DNA of 64,000 nucleotides from Cyanobium sp. Aljojuca 7A6 (GCF_024346455.1 NZ_JAGQCY010000011.1:1-64000); one strand, 5' to 3'; positions 26,018 through 35,792 are shown, counted from the first letter of the stretch. Made by a program: numbers and translations. Notes: generated by a model from the letters alone, not told the origin.

Positions 26018-27211
26018 TCAGCCGGCGGCGGGCAGCTCCTCCAACGCAGCGCCGTCTTCACCCACCTGGGGCTTGGACGCCGCCAGCTTGGCCGCCGCCG
26101 CCAGCGGCTTCATCGAGTTGGCAGTGACCTCGGAGCCCTCGGTGAGCTTCTTGCGGGTGAGCTGCTCAATCACCTCCTTCGGCCCGGGGTTCTGCTCCAG
26201 CCAGGTGATCGTGTTGTCGCGGCCCTGGCCGATGTTGTCGCCTTCGTAGCTGTACCAGGCGCCCTTACGGGTGACCACACCCGTTTCCTCCGCCAGATCC
26301 AGCAGACAGCCCAGGGTGCTGATGCCGCGGCCGAAGAGGATGTCGAACTCGGCGATCCGGAAGGGGGGCGCCACCTTGTTCTTGGCCACCTTCACCTTGG
26401 CCCGGATGCCGTACTCCTCGGTGCCGCGCTTGAGGGTCTGGATGCGGCGGATGTCGAGCCGCACCGAGGCATAGAACTTGAGAGCGTTGCCGCCGGTGGT
26501 GGTTTCCGGGTTGCCGTAGGTGACGCCGATCTTCTGGCGCAGCTGGTTGAGGAAGATCACCGTGCAACCGGATTTGCCGATGTTGCCGGTGATCTTGCGC
26601 ATGGCCTGGCTCATCAGCCGAGCCTGGCTGCCCACCGCCAGATCGCCCATCTCCCCCTCGATCTCTGCCCGGGGCGTCAGGGCCGCCACCGAGTCGACGA
26701 CGACGACGTCGACGGCGGCCGAGCGCACCAGCTGGTCGACGATCTCCAGGGCCATCTCGCCGGTGTCCGGCTGGGAGACCAGCAGGTTTTCGATGTCGAC
26801 CCCCAGGGCGGCGGCATAGACCGGGTCGAGGGCGTGTTCGGCATCGACGAAGGCCGCCACGCCGCCGCGCTTCTGAACCTCGGCAATGGCGTGGAGAGTG
26901 AGGGTGGTCTTACCGGAGCTCTCCGGCCCGTAAACCTCCACCACCCTCCCCTTGGGATAACCACCCCCCAGGGCCAGGTCGAGGGTGAGGGCCCCAGTGG
27001 GGACCGTTTCCACCCGCATGCGGGAGGCATCCCCCAGCCGCATGATCGAACCCTTGCCGAAATTGCGCTCGATCTGGGTCAGCACCAGGCCCAGGGCCTT
27101 GTCGCGCTCCGCAGCGGCCTTGGGGTCGCCGCTGGGGGCGGCGGCGGAGACATAGGAGGTGGACGTGGAGGGAGAGCCGGAGGAAAGAGAGGCCCTGGAA
27201 TCGGCAGGCAT
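26018..27211 (-). CDS. recA: RecA recombinase
   Basis: A 397-residue RecA, the strand-exchange ATPase of homologous recombination and the co-protease for LexA cleavage. Walker A is GPESSGKT at residues 95-102; Walker B lies in [16 protein letters not shown], and the L2 region in [23 protein letters not shown] is canonical. The start at 27211 gives a Ser/Ala-rich N-terminal extension of about 35 residues before the conserved core ([21 protein letters not shown]). The C-terminus is Ala-rich with acidic residues. A perfect LexA palindrome lies about 150 bases upstream, so SOS control is likely. Confidence 0.98.
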   Translation of the reverse strand: MPADSRASLSSGSPSTSTSYVSAAAPSGDPKAAAERDKALGLVLTQIERNFGKGSIMRLGDASRMRVETVPTGALTLDLALGGGYPKGRVVEVYGPESSGKTTLTLHAIAEVQKRGGVAAFVDAEHALDPVYAAALGVDIENLLVSQPDTGEMALEIVDQLVRSAAVDVVVVDSVAALTPRAEIEGEMGDLAVGSQARLMSQAMRKITGNIGKSGCTVIFLNQLRQKIGVTYGNPETTTGGNALKFYASVRLDIRRIQTLKRGTEEYGIRAKVKVAKNKVAPPFRIAEFDILFGRGISTLGCLLDLAEETGVVTRKGAWYSYEGDNIGQGRDNTITWLEQNPGPKEVIEQLTRKKLTEGSEVTANSMKPLAAAAKLAASKPQVGEDGAALEELPAAG

Positions 27212-27357
27212 GGTGGGGATGGGTGATGGAACGGGCCGCAGCAGGCCGGAGCCGTCGAGGCGGTGGGTGGAGGCGGAGATGGGCAGCCGGAACCGGGCGC
27301 CGTCGTGCGACCTCTGGACAACCAGTGCCACCCGGAGAGGCCGGCGTATCAATGTGT

Positions 27358-27371
27358 AGTACGGGCGTACT
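27358..27371. promoter_or_regulatory. LexA (SOS) box upstream of recA
   Basis: The site AGTACGGGCGTACT is a perfect AGTAC-N4-GTACT palindrome and matches the cyanobacterial LexA consensus RGTACNNNDGTWC. It lies 147 bases before the recA ATG, just beyond the stop codon of the HAD gene, where the recA promoter is expected. It is the only site of this kind that I noticed in the window. Confidence 0.85.
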
Positions 27372-27379
27372 CTAGCGGC

Positions 27380-28171
27380 TCAGGGCCATTGCGCCAGGGG
27401 GGCCTCGAAACCGGCGGGCTCCAGCCAGCGGATCCCCAGGGGGGCCAACCCCTGCCCGTCCCCCGGGCCCAGATACCCCCATGACACCAGATAGCAGCGC
27501 ACCGCCTCCAGCCCCGGCGTCCGCCGCACCAGTTCCAGGGTGGGACGGCGGTCCTCCACGAACCACAGGGGGCGCTCGCCGGGATCCCGCTCGGCCACCA
27601 GCCGCCCCAGCACCGACGGCTTGCTGCCCTGTTCGTGGCCATAGAGGGCCAGGGGCGTCAGACCGGCGGCGGCCAGCAGACGGGCGGCGAAGGCCCCACC
27701 CTTGGTGGTGAGCACGGCCCAGTCCGCCCCCTCCTTCGCCAGCCTGCCCAGGCGCGCCTCCACGCCGGGGTAGAAGCGGTGCAGGGCCAGCCAGGCGTCC
27801 ACGTCGGTGGCGATGGCCTCCTGGCGCAGGCCCTCGAGCGCCCGCTGCAGCTGCTCGGTGCTCCAGCCCCAGCGCTCCAGGGCCCTGGCCAGGAAGGTGT
27901 CGTAGTCGGCCAGGGCGGCGTCGAGATCGATGGCGGGCCGTCCCAGTTCGGCGGCCATCAGCACCATTTCCCAACCCTTGTGGATCAGGGGCCGCAGCCG
28001 AGCGAAGCCCGCCGGTGCCTGCTCCGGCAGCTGCCAGGCGGCCGGGGCGCTTCGGGCGCCCTCGCCAGCCACCAGGGCCAGGGCCGCCCGCCGGGCCGAC
28101 CACCAGTATTCGGCCATGCCGTCCACCAGGACGCCATCGAAATCGAACACCAGCAGAGGGCGTTCAGGCAC
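27380..28171 (-). CDS. HAD family hydrolase
   Basis: A 263-residue phosphatase-type HAD protein. Motif I is LLVFDFDGVLVDGM with the nucleophile Asp-x-Asp, motif II is WAVLTTKGGAF with the conserved Thr, motif III is the lysine in QGSKPSVLGRL, and motif IV is LWFVEDRRPTLE. The helical cap lies between motifs I and II. The substrate is not evident. It ends 8 bases before the LexA box of recA, so transcription of recA is probably separate. The tRNA-Gln gene is 21 bases upstream on the same strand. Confidence 0.87.
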   Translation of the reverse strand: MPERPLLVFDFDGVLVDGMAEYWWSARRAALALVAGEGARSAPAAWQLPEQAPAGFARLRPLIHKGWEMVLMAAELGRPAIDLDAALADYDTFLARALERWGWSTEQLQRALEGLRQEAIATDVDAWLALHRFYPGVEARLGRLAKEGADWAVLTTKGGAFAARLLAAAGLTPLALYGHEQGSKPSVLGRLVAERDPGERPLWFVEDRRPTLELVRRTPGLEAVRCYLVSWGYLGPGDGQGLAPLGIRWLEPAGFEAPLAQWP

Positions 28172-28192
28172 CGGCAGGAAAGAGAGAAAAAA

Positions 28193-28264
28193 CTGGGCCG
28201 CTAGGATTCGAACCTAGGAATGTCGGGACCAAAACCCGATGCCTTACCGCTTGGCGACGGCCCA
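28193..28264 (-). tRNA. tRNA-Gln (UUG)
   Basis: Seventy-two bases fold into a full cloverleaf on the minus strand. The acceptor stem TGGGCCG pairs with CGGCCCA with discriminator G, the anticodon arm is TCGGG-TTTTGGT-CCCGA with anticodon UUG, and the T arm contains GGTTCGAATCC. The 3' CCA is not encoded. Confidence 0.96.
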
Positions 28265-28375
28265 ATCAACCCATGGGATGGGAAAGACGTCGGTCTGGTA
28301 CCGGCGCCTTGCTAGTTACCCACAGCGGCTGGTCCTTCGTCAACTCGCCCGCGTCCACCCTGCCGGCAGGCCCCC

Positions 28376-29953
28376 TCAGGCGGGAAAGACGCGCAGCCGC
28401 TGCTGACGGCCGCGGCCGAACACAGCACTGCGCAGCCCGTAGTGGTGCACCAGCTCGGCCTGCAGGCCCCGCACCGCTTCGCTGCGGGGCAGCAGCTCCA
28501 CCGGCCGGCCCTGGGGCAGCACCACCTGCTCCACCGCCAGCCGGCATTCCTCCAGGCCCCCATGGGCATCGTCGAGGCGGACTGCGGCGGGGCTGGCCGG
28601 ATCTTCCCTTGGCGCCTCGCCTCCCCCCTGCCGCCGCTCCAGCAGGCGCTCCATGGCCCGCTGCAGCTGGTGGGGGGTGTCCGACTTGATTACCAGGATC
28701 GGCAGGCCGAGGTCGCGGGCCTGGCGCCGCAGCTCCGGATCAAGGCCCAGCTGGCCGCGCACGCTCAGCACCGCATCCGCCTGCTCCGGCTCCTCCACCA
28801 CCTGAACCGGCAGCTGGCGGCGGCGCACCGCCTCCTCCAGCTGCTGGGCGGCCAGCCCCACCCCGAACACCCGCAGGGCGGCGCTGGCCACCGCTGGCCG
28901 GGGCGCCGCAGGATCGGGCAGGGGGACCATCGCCAGAGGGGCAGGGCCCTGGCGCCGGGGGGCCGGGGCGGTGGCCCAGGCGGGCGGAGGGGCCGGGCGG
29001 AGGAGGCCGTCGTCGCGCAGCACCAGGCGGCCGTCGCTGCGCAGCTCCCGCACCTGGGGATGGCTGGGCTGGCCGCGCAGCAGCAGGTCCACGGTGCCGG
29101 CCACATCGCGGTGCACGAGCCAGCGGTGGCGGCTGTGCATCTCCACCGCCAGGGGGAAGGTGGGCTCGGCCGCCCGTTCCAGCACGGTCTTCTGGGTGCG
29201 GCGGCGACGGGCCTCCTCGTCCCCCAGGGTCACCGACTGGATGCCGCCCACCAGGTCGCTGAGGGTGGGGTTGCGGATCAGGTTGGCCAGTTCGTTGCCG
29301 TGGGCCGTGGCCACCAGCATCACGCCCCGTTCGGCGATGGTGCGGGCCGCCTGCGCCTCCAGTTCGGTGCCGATCTCATCGATCACGATGACCTCGGGCA
29401 TGTGGTTCTCCACCGCCTCGATCATCACCTGGTGCTGCAGTTCCGGGCGCGCCACCTGCATCCGCCTGGCCCGCCCGATGGCGGGATGGGGGATGTCGCC
29501 GTCACCGGCGATCTCGTTGCTGGTGTCGATCACCACCACCCGGCGCTGCAGGTCGTCGGCGAGCACCCGGGCGATCTCCCGCAGGGCGGTGGTCTTGCCG
29601 ACCCCGGGGCGGCCCATCAGCAGCAGCGACTGCCCCGTGTCCAGCAGGTCGCGCACCATCGCCACCGTGCCGAACACCGCCCGGCCCACCCGGCAGGTGA
29701 GGCCGACCACGTCACCGGTGCGGTTGCGGATGGCGCTGATGCGGTGCAGCGTGCGCTCAATGCCGGCCCGGTTGTCGCCACCGAAGGGACCGAGGCGCTG
29801 CAGCACCGCCGCCAGATCGGAGCGCTCGATGGCGTCGGCCCCCAGGGCCAGCACGCGGCCGGGATAGCGGGCCTCCGGCACCCGGCCCAGGTCGAGCACC
29901 ACCTCCAGCAACCCCTCCCGTTGCTCCGGCCCCGCCAGGGCCCGTTGCACCAC
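28376..29953 (-). CDS. Ycf45-like AAA+ ATPase with C-terminal R3H domain
   Basis: A 525-residue protein of the cyanobacterial/plastid Ycf45 family. Walker A is GRPGVGKT at residues 114-121, followed by Walker B MPEVIVIDEIGTELEAQ and LVATAHGNELANLI, like SpoIIIAA-type stage III ATPases. The C-terminus (LPRSEAVRGLQAELVHHYGL, then RQQRLRVFPA) is an R3H single-stranded nucleic-acid binding domain. The coordinates begin at the first in-frame GTG, but the conserved frame continues upstream (QRVTDDLDRLLAVLPPV) to about 30040 with no ATG. Removing one base from a six-C tract would join it to the ATG at 30059, 17 bases after the ldpA stop. The gene may therefore carry a one-base frameshift or sequence error. 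Confidence 0.88.
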   Translation of the reverse strand: MVQRALAGPEQREGLLEVVLDLGRVPEARYPGRVLALGADAIERSDLAAVLQRLGPFGGDNRAGIERTLHRISAIRNRTGDVVGLTCRVGRAVFGTVAMVRDLLDTGQSLLLMGRPGVGKTTALREIARVLADDLQRRVVVIDTSNEIAGDGDIPHPAIGRARRMQVARPELQHQVMIEAVENHMPEVIVIDEIGTELEAQAARTIAERGVMLVATAHGNELANLIRNPTLSDLVGGIQSVTLGDEEARRRRTQKTVLERAAEPTFPLAVEMHSRHRWLVHRDVAGTVDLLLRGQPSHPQVRELRSDGRLVLRDDGLLRPAPPPAWATAPAPRRQGPAPLAMVPLPDPAAPRPAVASAALRVFGVGLAAQQLEEAVRRRQLPVQVVEEPEQADAVLSVRGQLGLDPELRRQARDLGLPILVIKSDTPHQLQRAMERLLERRQGGGEAPREDPASPAAVRLDDAHGGLEECRLAVEQVVLPQGRPVELLPRSEAVRGLQAELVHHYGLRSAVFGRGRQQRLRVFPA

Positions 29954-30075
29954 GGGCGGCAGAACGGCCAGCAGACGATCCAGATCGTCGGTGACCCGCT
30001 GGGCGGAGAGGGAGGGGTGGGGCGAAGGCTCCAGGGGGGCGCCGGGGGGAGCTGCCCATTCGTTCTAGCCAGACC

Positions 30076-31110
30076 TCAGGGGCCGGCGACATCGCGGGCC
30101 AGCCAGGGGCCCACCAGGGCCACGGCGATCTCCAGGGCCCGGGGCCAGAGCCGGGGCACGTCCAGCAGCCGCCGTCCCTCCGCCTGGGCCTCCAGCAGCA
30201 GGGGCTGCAACTGCCGCCGGGCCACGCCACCGAAGGCCACCCCGGCCGCCCGCGGCCCGGCGGCGGAGCGTGCCAGCACGGCCAGGGTGTGGGCATTGGT
30301 GCCACCGGCCAGCTGCAGCGGCCCCGGCGGCGCCAGCGGACCCAGCCGCTCCAGCAGCCCCACCGCCGCATGGGCCGTGCCGGCCCCCACATCCCCGCTC
30401 ATCGGTCGCCCATCCAGCTGCCAGAGCGGCCGGAAGCCGACCCCGCGCAGCAGGCGGAAACGCTGCCAGAGCTCCGCCGCCAGCCCCTCGGCCGTGGCGC
30501 CCCCCTCCAGGCCGGCGCTGACCGCCACCCGGCGCAGGCCCACACCGCTGGCGGCCAGCTGCGCCACCCGTTCGGCGAAGGCCTCCAACCGCCCGGGCTG
30601 GGTGTGCAGCTCCACCGCGTCGGGGGCCAGCTGCGCCAGCAGGGCCCCCACGGCAGCCGGCTCCAGCACCTGGCTGCGCTCCTCGATCAGCCCCAGGGGA
30701 CAGGCGGGCAGGCAGCGGCCGCAGCCGTAGCAGCGCGCCGCCACCACGCCGTGTTCATCGATGGCCAGGGCGGGGCAGACCCGCTCGCAGGGCCTCGGGC
30801 AGGAGGGCGGACAGCGCCGCGCATCGAACCAGGCCTTGCGGAAGTGGGGATCGAGGCCATCACTGAGGCTGACCATCAGCCACGGGCGCGCCGCGCCATG
30901 GGCTTCGGCCCAGGCCAGGCCGCGCCGGGTGGCGGCCACCACGGCAGGATCGGCCGCCACATCGATGCAGTGCACCCCGGCCAGGGCATGGATGCCGGCC
31001 AGATCCTCGATGGCAGCCAGATCCTGGTTGCTGGCTCCGCCGATCAGCTTCACCCAGCCCCCCCGGGCCAGGGCCTGCTCCGGGTCCCGGGCCATGCATC
31101 GGTTTGGCAA
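30076..31110 (-). CDS. ldpA: LdpA, circadian-clock-associated iron-sulphur protein
   Basis: A 344-residue protein matching LdpA (light-dependent period), which senses cellular redox state and adjusts the circadian period in Synechococcus. The N-terminal part has WVKLIGGASNQDLAAIEDLA and CIDVAADPAVVAATRRGL. Two ferredoxin-like [4Fe-4S] motifs follow: CPPSCPRPCERVCPA and CYGCGRCLPACPLG. The C-terminal LdpA domain (PLQLAGGTNAHTLAVL, VAFGGVARRQLQPLL) is present. The start could be 31110 or the Met at 31095. It precedes the Ycf45-like gene and follows the antiporter gene on the same strand. Confidence 0.9.
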   Translation of the reverse strand: MPNRCMARDPEQALARGGWVKLIGGASNQDLAAIEDLAGIHALAGVHCIDVAADPAVVAATRRGLAWAEAHGAARPWLMVSLSDGLDPHFRKAWFDARRCPPSCPRPCERVCPALAIDEHGVVAARCYGCGRCLPACPLGLIEERSQVLEPAAVGALLAQLAPDAVELHTQPGRLEAFAERVAQLAASGVGLRRVAVSAGLEGGATAEGLAAELWQRFRLLRGVGFRPLWQLDGRPMSGDVGAGTAHAAVGLLERLGPLAPPGPLQLAGGTNAHTLAVLARSAAGPRAAGVAFGGVARRQLQPLLLEAQAEGRRLLDVPRLWPRALEIAVALVGPWLARDVAGP

Positions 31111-31143
31111 CGGGATAGTCCGATCCTGGCACCGCCTCGGGGC

Positions 31144-32400
31144 TCAGCCGCCCTGGGGCAGCTCCGGCGCCGCCGCGGGCTGGGCGAGCCCCAGGCGGTT
31201 CGCCAGCCAGGGGGCCGTGAACCCCTGCAGGCCCACGGTCATCAGAATGGTCAGGAACACCAGCCCCTTGAGGGCGCCGCCGCCGGGGACCTCGGCCCGG
31301 TCCAGCTCGAGGGCGAAGAGGCTGACCACCGCCGCGGTGACGATGCCCCGCGGGGCGATCCAGCTGAGCAGCGCCTTCTCCTTCCAGTCGAGGCTGGGCA
31401 GGCCCAGGCCCGTCAGCTGGATCAGCGGCCAGCGCGCCAGCATCAGGGCCACGACGCAGCCCACGCCTCCCAGGCCGAGGGGGCTCAGCTCCGCCCAGGA
31501 GACATCGGCCGCCAGCAGGGGAAACAGCACGGTGATGGCCAGCATGGCCAGCTGGCGAATCAGTGCATCGAGCTGGGTCGCGGCCGCATCGAGGCGCAGT
31601 CCCACCACCACCCCGGCGCTCACCGCCGCCGGCAAGCCCGATTCCGGCAGCAGGGCCTCACAGCCGCTGAACATCAGAAAGAGAGCCCCCAGGGTGAGCT
31701 GCAGTTCGAGGCCGTTGGCTTCCGCCAGGGCAGACCCCTCCCCCCCCCTGGTCGTCGCCAGGGTGCCGAGCCGCCGCAGAGCCTCCGAAAGCAGCAGCCC
31801 CGCCAGGGCGCCGAGGGCCACCCCGCCCCCCAGGCGCAGCAACAGCCGGGAGGCCACCTCCTGCCAGCCGCCGAAATCGCCCAGGGTCACCTGGAGCAGC
31901 ACCAGGCCCAGCACGGCGCTGACAGGTTCGAGGATCAGTCCTTCCGCCTCCAGCAGCTGGCCCAGCTTCGGAGCCAGGCGCAGCTGGCGCACCATCGGCG
32001 TGACCACCGTGGGACCGGTGGCCAGGGCGATCGCGCCATAAACCAGCGACAGGGACCAGGGCAGACCCGCCAGGGCGTGGGCCAACAGGGCGGCCACAGG
32101 CAGCCCCAACACCAGGCGCACCAGCACCAGCTGGAGCACCGAGCGTTGCAGGTCGCGGCCGGCCAGGCGCAGGTTGAGCCCACCATCGAAGAGCACCAGG
32201 CTCACCAGCAGACCCACCAAGGGCTCCAGGCCGGCTCCGAGGTTCTCGGGATGGACGATGTCGAAGCCGGCATGGCCCGCCAGCAGACCCATGCCCAACA
32301 GCAGCACCACCGCAGGCTGGCCGGTGACCCAGGCCGTGGCCTGGGCGAGGGAGCCGGCGAAGAAGGCCGAACCCCAGATCAGTGCCAGCCGCTCACTCAA
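31144..32400 (-). CDS. CPA1-type cation:proton antiporter
   Basis: A 418-residue integral membrane protein with about twelve hydrophobic segments and the Na+/H+ exchanger fold. Family features include LVLFDGGLNLRLAGRDLQ, the discontinuous-helix region YGAIALATGPTVVTPMVRQL, LEAEGLILEPVSAVLGLVLL and the charged pair in KALLSWIAPRGIVTAAVVSL. It probably exchanges Na+ or K+ for protons at the plasma or thylakoid membrane. Ion specificity cannot be read from sequence. It lies between ldpA (33 bases downstream) and ndhN on the minus strand. Confidence 0.9.
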   Translation of the reverse strand: MSERLALIWGSAFFAGSLAQATAWVTGQPAVVLLLGMGLLAGHAGFDIVHPENLGAGLEPLVGLLVSLVLFDGGLNLRLAGRDLQRSVLQLVLVRLVLGLPVAALLAHALAGLPWSLSLVYGAIALATGPTVVTPMVRQLRLAPKLGQLLEAEGLILEPVSAVLGLVLLQVTLGDFGGWQEVASRLLLRLGGGVALGALAGLLLSEALRRLGTLATTRGGEGSALAEANGLELQLTLGALFLMFSGCEALLPESGLPAAVSAGVVVGLRLDAAATQLDALIRQLAMLAITVLFPLLAADVSWAELSPLGLGGVGCVVALMLARWPLIQLTGLGLPSLDWKEKALLSWIAPRGIVTAAVVSLFALELDRAEVPGGGALKGLVFLTILMTVGLQGFTAPWLANRLGLAQPAAAPELPQGG

Positions 32401-32448
32401 CGTCAGGGGAGTCCGCGGGACGGGCCCAGGCTATGGGGTGGACCCGGC

Positions 32449-32910
32449 TCAGGCAGGAACGAGCTGCTCCAGCGGCTGCCAACGCAGGGCCCGGGCGCCT
32501 CCCATCTCCACCACCAGCTTCAGCCGCGATTCGCGGCGGCAGAGGTCGCAGAGGGCGCTGAGCTCGGAGCTGCTGAGCACCTGACCCTCCAGCAGCCACA
32601 GCAGCACCGGCCCATCGCCGGCCAGCTGGGGGCCCAGCAGGGGCATCACCCGCTGCACCTCGCCCACGGCGGCCGCCCGGCCGACGCTGTGGTGGCCCAG
32701 GTGGGGCGGACGGATGCCATGCAACTGCAGGAGATAGGCCTCCGGATCGCCCAGCCCCCGGGCGGAGGTGAGGTGCGCCCGGTAGCCGGCCGCCCGCAGC
32801 CGCCGCAGCAGCCGGGTATCGGCGCCCCCCTCCAGGGGGACGAACAGGGCGAGGGCGCCGCAGCGCTCCAGCTCGGTGCGGAAACCACGGCCGGTCATCA
32901 GCAGAGGCAT
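32449..32910 (-). CDS. ndhN: NDH-1 subunit N
   Basis: A 153-residue peripheral subunit of the cyanobacterial NDH-1 complex, which drives cyclic electron flow and respiration in thylakoids. The N-terminus [20 protein letters not shown], the block [20 protein letters not shown], and the C-terminal [16 protein letters not shown] and [20 protein letters not shown] are diagnostic. The start at 32910 matches homologs; the frame extends to 32982 without conserved sequence. It is divergent from the ribosomal superoperon. Confidence 0.94.
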   Translation of the reverse strand: MPLLMTGRGFRTELERCGALALFVPLEGGADTRLLRRLRAAGYRAHLTSARGLGDPEAYLLQLHGIRPPHLGHHSVGRAAAVGEVQRVMPLLGPQLAGDGPVLLWLLEGQVLSSSELSALCDLCRRESRLKLVVEMGGARALRWQPLEQLVPA

Positions 32911-33323
32911 CGGGAGCGGCAGGCGGATCGCCGGCTGAGTCTGGCAGCCGGTGAGGGGCCCGGGGGTGGTGGTGCACACCATGGGGTAGTGTTGCTTCTT
33001 GTGCTGATGATCTGTGCCCGTCCGCTAGCCGGGCCTCCAGAGAACAGCACGGGGTTTGTCACTGGTGACGAACCCTTCCTGGCCCGTACGACTCCTGCCG
33101 CGCTCGTCGCTGCTGTGATCGTCGGGATACTGCCCGAGGCCTCCACGCTTCCGGCAAGTCCCAGCCCGCTGATTCGCCTCGCTAGCCCCTGACCTTCGGG
33201 TCAATCTGCGATTCCACGAATTCAGCCCCCCGCCGCCCAGCGGGTCCTCCAAGGGTTTCGGGCCTCGGCCCTTGATCCATGGCGGCACGCCGCGGCCGTC
33301 CAGCTGGTGTTGTTCTCCCTCCC
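32911..33323. other. Divergent promoter region of ndhN and ribosomal superoperon
   Basis: This 413-base gap holds no gene that I can support. It must carry promoters in both directions, for ndhN to the left and rplC to the right, and the leader of the ribosomal superoperon. The only structure seen is the 11-base inverted repeat listed separately at 33052-33075. Confidence 0.5.
33052..33075 (+). repeat. Inverted repeat in rplC leader region
   Basis: The arms GGGTTTGTCAC and GTGACGAACCC lie two bases apart and match at ten of eleven positions, the exception being a G-U pair in RNA. No T-tract follows, so it is not a typical terminator. It lies about 250 bases before rplC and could be an operator or part of a leader structure controlling the ribosomal operon. 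Confidence 0.5.
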
Positions 33324-33971
33324 ATGTCCATCGGCATTCTCGGGAAGAAGCTGGGTATGTCCCAGTTCTTCGACGAAGAAGGCAAATCCATTCCGGTCAC
33401 CTTGATCGAAGCGGGTCCCTGCCGCATCACCCAACTCAAGAGCGAAGCCACCGACGGTTACACCGCGGTGCAGCTCGGCTTCGGCGACATCCGCGAGAAG
33501 CTCGTCAACAAGCCCGCCAAGGGCCACCTGGCCAAATCCGGTGAGGAGCCCCTGCGGCACCTCAAGGAATACCGGCTGGAGGCCATCGATGGCCTTGAGC
33601 TGGGAGCGCCCGTCACCGTCGGTGACTTCAGCCCCGGCCAGAAAGTTGACGTCAGCGGCGACACGATCGGTCGCGGCTTCTCAGGCTTGCAGAAGCGTCA
33701 CGGCTTCAGCCGTGGCCCCATGAGCCACGGTTCCAAGAACCACCGCGAACCAGGCTCCATCGGCGCCGGCACCACCCCCGGCCGGGTCTACCCCGGCAAG
33801 CGGATGGCTGGCCGTTACGGCGGCAAGCAGATCACCACCCGCGGCCTCACCATCCTCAAGGTGGATGCGGAACGCAATCTGCTGGTCGTGAAGGGCTCGG
33901 TACCCGGCAAGCCCGGCGCCCTGCTCGACATCCGCCCGGCCCGGCGGGTTGGCGTCCCCGCCGCGAACTGA
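33324..33971 (+). CDS. rplC: 50S ribosomal protein L3
   Basis: A 215-residue L3, an early 23S rRNA assembly protein near the peptidyl-transferase centre. The start [20 protein letters not shown] and the signature [20 protein letters not shown] with [18 protein letters not shown] are canonical. It opens the superoperon: S10 and the str genes do not precede it here, as is usual in cyanobacteria. The next gene begins 11 bases after its stop. Confidence 0.98.
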   Translation: MSIGILGKKLGMSQFFDEEGKSIPVTLIEAGPCRITQLKSEATDGYTAVQLGFGDIREKLVNKPAKGHLAKSGEEPLRHLKEYRLEAIDGLELGAPVTVGDFSPGQKVDVSGDTIGRGFSGLQKRHGFSRGPMSHGSKNHREPGSIGAGTTPGRVYPGKRMAGRYGGKQITTRGLTILKVDAERNLLVVKGSVPGKPGALLDIRPARRVGVPAAN

Positions 33972-33982
33972 GGAGAACACCC

Positions 33983-34618
33983 ATGACTGACTGTGTGATT
34001 CGCGACTGGCAAGGCAAGGAGAGCGGCAAGGCTCCCCTCGACCTCAAGGTCGCCAAGGAAACATCCGCCAACGGTCTGCTGCACAGGGCCGTGGTGCGCC
34101 AGCTGGCCCATGCCCGTCAGGGCACCGCCAGCACCCTTACCCGTGCCGAAGTGGCCGGCGGCGGACGCAAGCCCTACAAGCAGAAAGGCACCGGCCGGGC
34201 CCGCCAGGGCTCGATCCGCACCCCCTTGCGGCCCGGCGGTGGCGTGATCTTCGGACCCAAGCCCCGCAGCTATGCCGTGGCGATGAACCGCAAGGAGCGT
34301 CGCCTGGCCCTGCGCACCGCCCTGATGAGCCGCGTCGCGGACATCACCGTGGTGAAGGGCTTCGGCGCCGGACTGGACACGCCGAAGACCAAGGAGATCA
34401 TCGCCGCCCTGTCCCGCTTCGGCATCGAGGCCGGCGACAAGGTGCTGCTGATCCTCGACGGTGCCCCCGAAGCGGTGACCCGCTCGGTGCGCAACCTCGA
34501 GAAGGTGAAGCTGATCGCCGCTGATCAGCTCAACGTGTTCGATCTGCTCCATGCCAACAAGCTGGTGCTCAGCGAAGAGGCACTGGCGAAGATTCAGGAG
34601 GTCTACGGCGATGTCTGA
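33983..34618 (+). CDS. rplD: 50S ribosomal protein L4
   Basis: A 211-residue L4. The extended loop that lines the exit tunnel is seen as [22 protein letters not shown] followed by [13 protein letters not shown]. In other bacteria L4 also represses its own operon; whether it does so here is unknown. Its 3' end overlaps rplW by eight bases. Confidence 0.98.
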   Translation: MTDCVIRDWQGKESGKAPLDLKVAKETSANGLLHRAVVRQLAHARQGTASTLTRAEVAGGGRKPYKQKGTGRARQGSIRTPLRPGGGVIFGPKPRSYAVAMNRKERRLALRTALMSRVADITVVKGFGAGLDTPKTKEIIAALSRFGIEAGDKVLLILDGAPEAVTRSVRNLEKVKLIAADQLNVFDLLHANKLVLSEEALAKIQEVYGDV

Positions 34619-34913
34619 GCGTTTTGCAGGCCGGCTGGCGGACGTGATCCGCCGCCCGCTGATCACTGAGAAGGCCACCCGGGCCATCGAGATCAACCAG
34701 TACACCTTTGAGGTGGACCATCGGGCCGCCAAGCCCGACATCAAGGCGGCCGTCGAGCATCTGTTCGACGTCAAGGTTGTCGGCGTCAGCACCATGAATC
34801 CCCCCCGCCGCTCCCGTCGGGTGGGCCGCTTCGCCGGCAAACGCGCCCAGGTGAAGAAAGCAGTGGTGCGCCTTGCCGAAGGCAACGCCATCCAGTTGTT
34901 CCCTGAGTCCTGA
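34611..34913 (+). CDS. rplW: 50S ribosomal protein L23
   Basis: A 100-residue L23, which sits at the tunnel exit and docks trigger factor and SRP. The conserved N-terminus is [17 protein letters not shown], followed by [19 protein letters not shown] and the basic arm [21 protein letters not shown]. The ATG at 34611 lies inside the end of rplD, implying translational coupling. Confidence 0.97.
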   Translation: MSERFAGRLADVIRRPLITEKATRAIEINQYTFEVDHRAAKPDIKAAVEHLFDVKVVGVSTMNPPRRSRRVGRFAGKRAQVKKAVVRLAEGNAIQLFPES

Positions 34914-34928
34914 GGGATCTGAAACGTC

Positions 34929-35792
34929 ATGGCAATCCGTAACTACAGGCCCATCACTCCCGGCACCCGCACGCTGGTCGTCACCGACTTCAGCGACATC
35001 ACGGGCAAGAACCGGGAGCGGGGCCTGGTGGTGTCCAAGCACCGCCACAAGGGCCGCAACAACCGCGGCGTGATCACCTGCCGCCACCGCGGCGGTGGCC
35101 ACAAGCGCCTCTACCGCATCGTCGACTTCCGTCGCGATAAGCACGGGGTGAGTGCCAAGGTGGCCGCCATCCACTACGACCCGCATCGCAACGCCCGTCT
35201 GGCGCTGCTTTATTACACCGACGGCGAGAAGCGCTACATCCTGGCGCCCGCCAACGTGGCCGTGGGCCAGAGCGTCATCTCCGGACCCGAGGCCCCGATC
35301 GAGAACGGCAACGCCCTGCCCCTCTCGGCCATCCCCCTGGGCTCAAGCGTTCACAACGTCGAGCTCTACGCCGGTCGCGGTGGCCAGATGGTGCGCACCG
35401 CCGGGGCCAGTGCCCAGGTGGTGGCCAAGGAAGGGGACTACGTCGCCCTCAAGCTGCCCTCCACCGAGGTGCGGCTGGTGCGCCGGGAGTGCTACGCCAC
35501 CCTCGGTGAGGTCGGCAATTCCGAACAACGCAACACCAGCCTTGGCAAGGCCGGCCGCAAGCGCTGGCTGGGCCGCCGTCCGCAAGTTCGCGGCAGCGTG
35601 ATGAACCCCTGCGACCACCCCCACGGGGGCGGCGAAGGCCGGGCACCGATCGGCCGGTCCGGTCCTGTCACGCCCTGGGGCAAGCCCGCCCTGGGCCTCA
35701 AGACCCGCAAGCGCAACAAGCCGAGCAACCGGTTCGTGCTGCGGAAACGACGCCGCACCTCCAAACGGAGCCGTGGCGGACGCGACTCCTGA
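34929..35792 (+). CDS. rplB: 50S ribosomal protein L2
   Basis: A 287-residue L2, required for subunit association and peptidyl transfer. The family signature [19 protein letters not shown], with the functionally important histidine, is intact. The N-terminus [20 protein letters not shown] and the basic C-terminus ([20 protein letters not shown]) are typical. It is spaced 15 bases after rplW. Confidence 0.98.
   Translation: MAIRNYRPITPGTRTLVVTDFSDITGKNRERGLVVSKHRHKGRNNRGVITCRHRGGGHKRLYRIVDFRRDKHGVSAKVAAIHYDPHRNARLALLYYTDGEKRYILAPANVAVGQSVISGPEAPIENGNALPLSAIPLGSSVHNVELYAGRGGQMVRTAGASAQVVAKEGDYVALKLPSTEVRLVRRECYATLGEVGNSEQRNTSLGKAGRKRWLGRRPQVRGSVMNPCDHPHGGGEGRAPIGRSGPVTPWGKPALGLKTRKRNKPSNRFVLRKRRRTSKRSRGGRDS

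Noticed and set aside
30289-33192. 967-codon plus-strand frame across ldpA, the antiporter and ndhN
   Set aside because: It spans three genes with recognised minus-strand products and itself shows only Gln/His/Gly-rich low complexity.
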